In this document: piece by piece, positions 61,129-64,000 of the stretch | How the letters are laid out: the number at the start of each line of letters is the position of its first letter | How positions within the stretch are numbered: the stretch's first letter is position 1 | Origin: Mucilaginibacter saanensis | GTDB taxonomy: Bacteria; Bacteroidota; Bacteroidia; Sphingobacteriales; Sphingobacteriaceae | NCBI RefSeq assembly: GCF_014200575.1 | Contig: NZ_JACHBZ010000005.1 | Location: forward strand, 1 to 64,000 | Direction of reading: 5' to 3' | DNA: 64,000 bases | Position numbers and translations under genes: made by a program | Notes under the pieces: model-generated | What the model saw: only the letters and a program-made list of their open reading frames with translations | Told to the model about the DNA's origin: nothing | Database searches by the model: none

Positions 61129-61818
61129 TTAATTATTTTTCCAGTGTTTAATTACCCGACCGCCAAAAATAGTGCTTCCAACCCTGATCATGGTGCTGCC
61201 TTGTTCAATAGCCAGTTTATAATCTGATGACATGCCTATTGATAAGGTATCAAAGCTTTCAACTTTCCTGAAATAGCTCTGTTTTATGCCATCAAAAAAC
61301 GTTTTAAGCTCGTAATACTCTTCCTTAATTTGCTTTTCGTTATCGGTGTTGGTGGCAATACCCATGAGGCCGCGTATACGTACGTTTTTTAACGTGGCAA
61401 ACTCTTCGGACCGTAATAGCTCGATGGCTTCGTCAAAGCCGAGTCCAAACTTCGTTTCTTCGTCGGCAATATAAATTTGCAGCAGGCAGTCAATTACCCG
61501 ACCGGCTTTCTCGGCATGTTTATTTATCTCATGCAAAAGTTTCAGGCTGTCAACAGATTGTATCATGCTCACAAACGGGGCAATGTATTTTACCTTGTTG
61601 CTTTGCAGGTGCCCTATCAGGTGCCATTCAATATCCTTGGGTAGTTGCTCGTATTTCTCAACCATTTCCTGCACGGTGTTTTCGCCAAATAAGCGCTGCC
61701 CGGCATCGTATGCTTCCTGCAGGTCGGTTACCGGTTTTGTTTTTGATACCGCCAATAAAGTAACCTTATCGGGGCCTGTTTCTTTTTTTAAGCTTTTGAT
61801 ATTATCTGCAATGCTCAT
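61129..61818 (-). CDS. yggS: PLP homeostasis protein YggS
   Basis: 229 residues. PLP-binding Lys26 in LLAVSKTKP, then GENTVQEMVEKYE, WHLIGHLQSNK and a GMSSDYKLAIEQGSTMIRVGS phosphate-binding end. It buffers free pyridoxal 5'-phosphate. Highly conserved housekeeping gene; starts 43 nt from the divergent lipoprotein gene. Confidence 0.97.
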   Translation of the reverse strand: MSIADNIKSLKKETGPDKVTLLAVSKTKPVTDLQEAYDAGQRLFGENTVQEMVEKYEQLPKDIEWHLIGHLQSNKVKYIAPFVSMIQSVDSLKLLHEINKHAEKAGRVIDCLLQIYIADEETKFGLGFDEAIELLRSEEFATLKNVRIRGLMGIATNTDNEKQIKEEYYELKTFFDGIKQSYFRKVESFDTLSIGMSSDYKLAIEQGSTMIRVGSTIFGGRVIKHWKNN

Positions 61819-61861
61819 TTATCCGTAAATTTGCTTAATTAATTAGCCGCTAAATTACAGA

Positions 61862-62368
61862 ATGCATAAATATTTAATCTTGTTTTTTTCAGTAACACTT
61901 TTTTTGTGTGCCTGTAAAAGCACCGGGGTGCCCAATGGCATCATTAAACCCAACAAAATGGCCGGTTTGTTAACCGAAATTCATTTGATTGACGGCGGTT
62001 TATACAGCCACGTGCAAAATCCTGATACGTTGTATAAATATAGCATGGGCAACTACCTTGCTGCTTTTGAAAAATTCCATACCGATTCTGCCACGTTTAA
62101 AAAAAGTATGGATTATTATTCTACCGAGCCTGACAAGCTTTCTGCCATATATGATTCAGTTGATAACAGGGTAAAGGCCCTATCAGATTCGGTGGCCAAA
62201 ATACAAATGAAAGTGCGCCAGACTGCGCAGAAAGCCGATTCCCTAAAGGCCATTCACCGGGCCGATTCCGTTAAAAAAGCTGCGCAGAAGCCAGTAAAAC
62301 CTGTCCGCGCAATAGATTCTCTTAAAAAGTTAAAACAAAAACATCCTGATGCTTTACCCAAAAAATAG
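61862..62368 (+). CDS. DUF4296-type lipoprotein
   Basis: 168 residues. Lipobox FLCAC with Cys18; IIKPNKMAGLLTEIHLIDGGLYS is the DUF4296 pattern in Bacteroidetes. The C-terminal half is an alanine/lysine-rich helix (KALSDSVAKIQMKVRQTAQKADSLK). Overlaps the mutS2 start by 20 nt. Confidence 0.88.
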   Translation: MHKYLILFFSVTLFLCACKSTGVPNGIIKPNKMAGLLTEIHLIDGGLYSHVQNPDTLYKYSMGNYLAAFEKFHTDSATFKKSMDYYSTEPDKLSAIYDSVDNRVKALSDSVAKIQMKVRQTAQKADSLKAIHRADSVKKAAQKPVKPVRAIDSLKKLKQKHPDALPKK

Positions 62369-64000
62369 TGTTGATAAGCTGGGGTTTACCGAGGTAAAAG
62401 AATTAATAAAAGCTCATTGCCTGAGCGAAATGGGTCAGCAAATGGTTGACAAGATACAGGTAATGAGCAATTATGATCAGATATACAAATTCCTGAACCA
62501 GGCCAATGAGTTTAAAAACATCCTGGTTAACGATGCTGCATTACCCATTCATCATTTTTTCGATATTAAATCCTTAGCTAATAAAGCGCGCATTGAAGGT
62601 GTATTTTTGTCTGAGGAGGAATTTTACCAGGTGCAGGCATCCCTGCAAACGGTGTTTGCCGTTATCGCTTATTTTAGCGAGCGTGAGGGCTTGTATCCTA
62701 ATTTGGAGGCTTTGTTTGAACACTTGCCTATTGAAAAGGCCATCCTGAAAAAAATAGATCAGGTTATTGACGCTAAAGGTAAAATAAGGCCCAATGCATC
62801 ACGTGAGCTTATGGAAATTACCTCGGGTATTGCCAAGGCAGAGCAGGAGGCCCGCAGAAAGATTGACCAGATATTTAAAGCGGCATCCGGTAGCGGATGG
62901 ACAGCCGATGGTTCACTTACCGTGCGCGACGGACGCTTGTGTATCCCGTTGCTGGCCGAAAACAAGCGTAAGCTAAAGGGTTTTATCCATGATGAGTCAG
63001 CATCGGGCCAAACCGTTTATATGGAGCCTGAGGAGGTATTTACCCTCAATAACCGTGTACGTGATCTTGAATTTGAACGCCGCCGCGAAATAGTTAAAAT
63101 ACTAACTACCCTCACAACAGAATTGAGGCCCTATACACCGCTTTTGCTATCGTACCATAGCCTGTTAACCAAACTTGATTTTGTACGTGCCAAAGCTTTG
63201 TTTGCCATTGATATAGAGGCCGATATGCCGCAGGTTGTTAATGAGGCTAAACTTAAGTTATACAATGCCCGTCATCCGCTGCTGTTTTTGAATTTTAAAA
63301 AGGAACATAAAACTGTGGTGCCGCTTAATGTGCACATTGACGAAGGTACCCGCATTATTGTGGTGTCGGGCCCCAACGCCGGTGGTAAATCGGTATGTAT
63401 GAAAACGGTGGGGCTTTTACAGATGATGGTGCAGGCAGGTTTATTGATACCGGCGGCCGAAGCCAGTGTGGTAGGCGTATTTAAGCAGCTTTTTGTTGAT
63501 ATTGGCGATGATCAGTCAATTGAGAGTGATTTGAGTACCTATAGTGCGCACTTATCTAAAATGAAAACCTTTGTTGAGGATGCCAACGGTAAAACGCTGA
63601 TTCTGATTGATGAATTTGGTACCGGTACTGATCCGCAGTTTGGCGGTCCTATTGCCGAGGCTGTACTGGAATCCCTCAATCATAAAAAGGTGAAGGGGAT
63701 GGTAACCACTCACTACTCCAACCTGAAAATATTTGCCAGTAATACCGAGGGGATTGAGAATGCATCAATGCTGTTTAATAATGTGGAAATGAAACCACTT
63801 TATCAGCTGGAGATTGGCAAGCCCGGTAGTTCCTATGCGTTTGAGATAGCTCAAAAAATTGGTTTGCCTCAAAATGTGCTTAATCTGGCTAAAAACAAAA
63901 TAAGCGAAGGGCAAAAAAAGGTTGATACTTTACTGGTTGACCTGGAGCGTGAAAAACGCGAGATATTTGAAACCAAGCAAAAACTGGACAAGCAACAACG
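62349..64000 (+). CDS. mutS2: Endonuclease MutS2 (5' part)
   Basis: Start ATG at 62349, in another frame than the preceding gene; the frame stays open to the window end (about 550 residues, full proteins are about 790). Lever and clamp helices occupy about 1-280; the ATPase domain has Walker A GPNAGGKS, DLSTYSAHLSKM (signature), and Walker B LILIDEFGTGTDP then TTHYSN. Acts in suppression of recombination or ribosome rescue. The Smr nuclease domain would lie beyond the window. Confidence 0.96.
   Translation, partial: MLYPKNSVDKLGFTEVKELIKAHCLSEMGQQMVDKIQVMSNYDQIYKFLNQANEFKNILVNDAALPIHHFFDIKSLANKARIEGVFLSEEEFYQVQASLQTVFAVIAYFSEREGLYPNLEALFEHLPIEKAILKKIDQVIDAKGKIRPNASRELMEITSGIAKAEQEARRKIDQIFKAASGSGWTADGSLTVRDGRLCIPLLAENKRKLKGFIHDESASGQTVYMEPEEVFTLNNRVRDLEFERRREIVKILTTLTTELRPYTPLLLSYHSLLTKLDFVRAKALFAIDIEADMPQVVNEAKLKLYNARHPLLFLNFKKEHKTVVPLNVHIDEGTRIIVVSGPNAGGKSVCMKTVGLLQMMVQAGLLIPAAEASVVGVFKQLFVDIGDDQSIESDLSTYSAHLSKMKTFVEDANGKTLILIDEFGTGTDPQFGGPIAEAVLESLNHKKVKGMVTTHYSNLKIFASNTEGIENASMLFNNVEMKPLYQLEIGKPGSSYAFEIAQKIGLPQNVLNLAKNKISEGQKKVDTLLVDLEREKREIFETKQKLDKQQ

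Overview
The window looks like a chromosome segment of a Sphingobacteriaceae-type Bacteroidetes (Mucilaginibacter or Pedobacter relative). The basis is Bacteroidetes promoters (TTG or TTTG, about 20 nt, TAnnTTTG), protein families typical of that phylum (PcfJ/PcfK pair, DUF6965-like, DUF4296-like, DUF3298-like) and the host gene set. The genus is an inference from these traits.

Positions 1 to about 44.94 kb are most of a siphovirus-like prophage, read left to right; its left end lies outside the window. 0-4.7 kb holds early genes: a possible clamp-like protein, an HNH-like protein and a PcfK/PcfJ pair. 4.7-10.1 kb is a replication block: a promoter-operator, a 5' leader able to form a pseudoknot, SF1 and SF2 helicases, a RepA/RecA-like ATPase and a DnaG-like primase that has lost most zinc ligands. 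10.1-12.7 kb has a GNAT toxin/antitoxin-like pair, a VRR-NUC nuclease and an array of ACTATGGC half-sites. 12.7-15.2 kb carries terminase. 15.2-18.1 kb is an accessory island with HicAB. The portal lies at 18.3 kb.

19.7-24.7 kb is a second accessory island. It holds an initiator-type tRNA-Met and a gene-free, strongly structured stretch ending in a 13-bp terminator-like hairpin at 21.43 kb. I read this as a candidate large ornate phage RNA of the GOLLD/ROOL style, and it is the most interesting object here. Around it sit membrane proteins on the opposite strand. 24.8-40.7 kb encodes scaffold, decoration, capsid, head-tail connectors, tail tube, a frameshifted tail chaperone, tape measure, distal tail, a fibre with an SGNH hydrolase domain and a tail hub protein. 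40.8-42.8 kb is lysis (M15 peptidase, GH24 lysozyme, small membrane proteins, probable u-spanin). A tyrosine integrase on the minus strand closes the prophage at 43.6-44.8 kb.

Three or more prophage promoters share the operator AATCAA-N4-TTGATT: the replication leader, the VRR-NUC divergent region and the tRNA/structured-RNA unit. This suggests one phage regulator controls all three.

From about 45 kb the sequence is host chromosome: an orphan ORF and an XRE-regulator relic at the junction, a SASA esterase with a TetR regulator, lipoproteins, a GDPD-family phosphodiesterase, YchF, MgtE, a single-domain response regulator, a TetR/SDR pair sharing a TACCAATTGGTA operator, the lutABC lactate-oxidation operon, an aspartate kinase, a DUF3298-type lipoprotein, a GNAT, YggS, a DUF4296-type lipoprotein and the start of mutS2.
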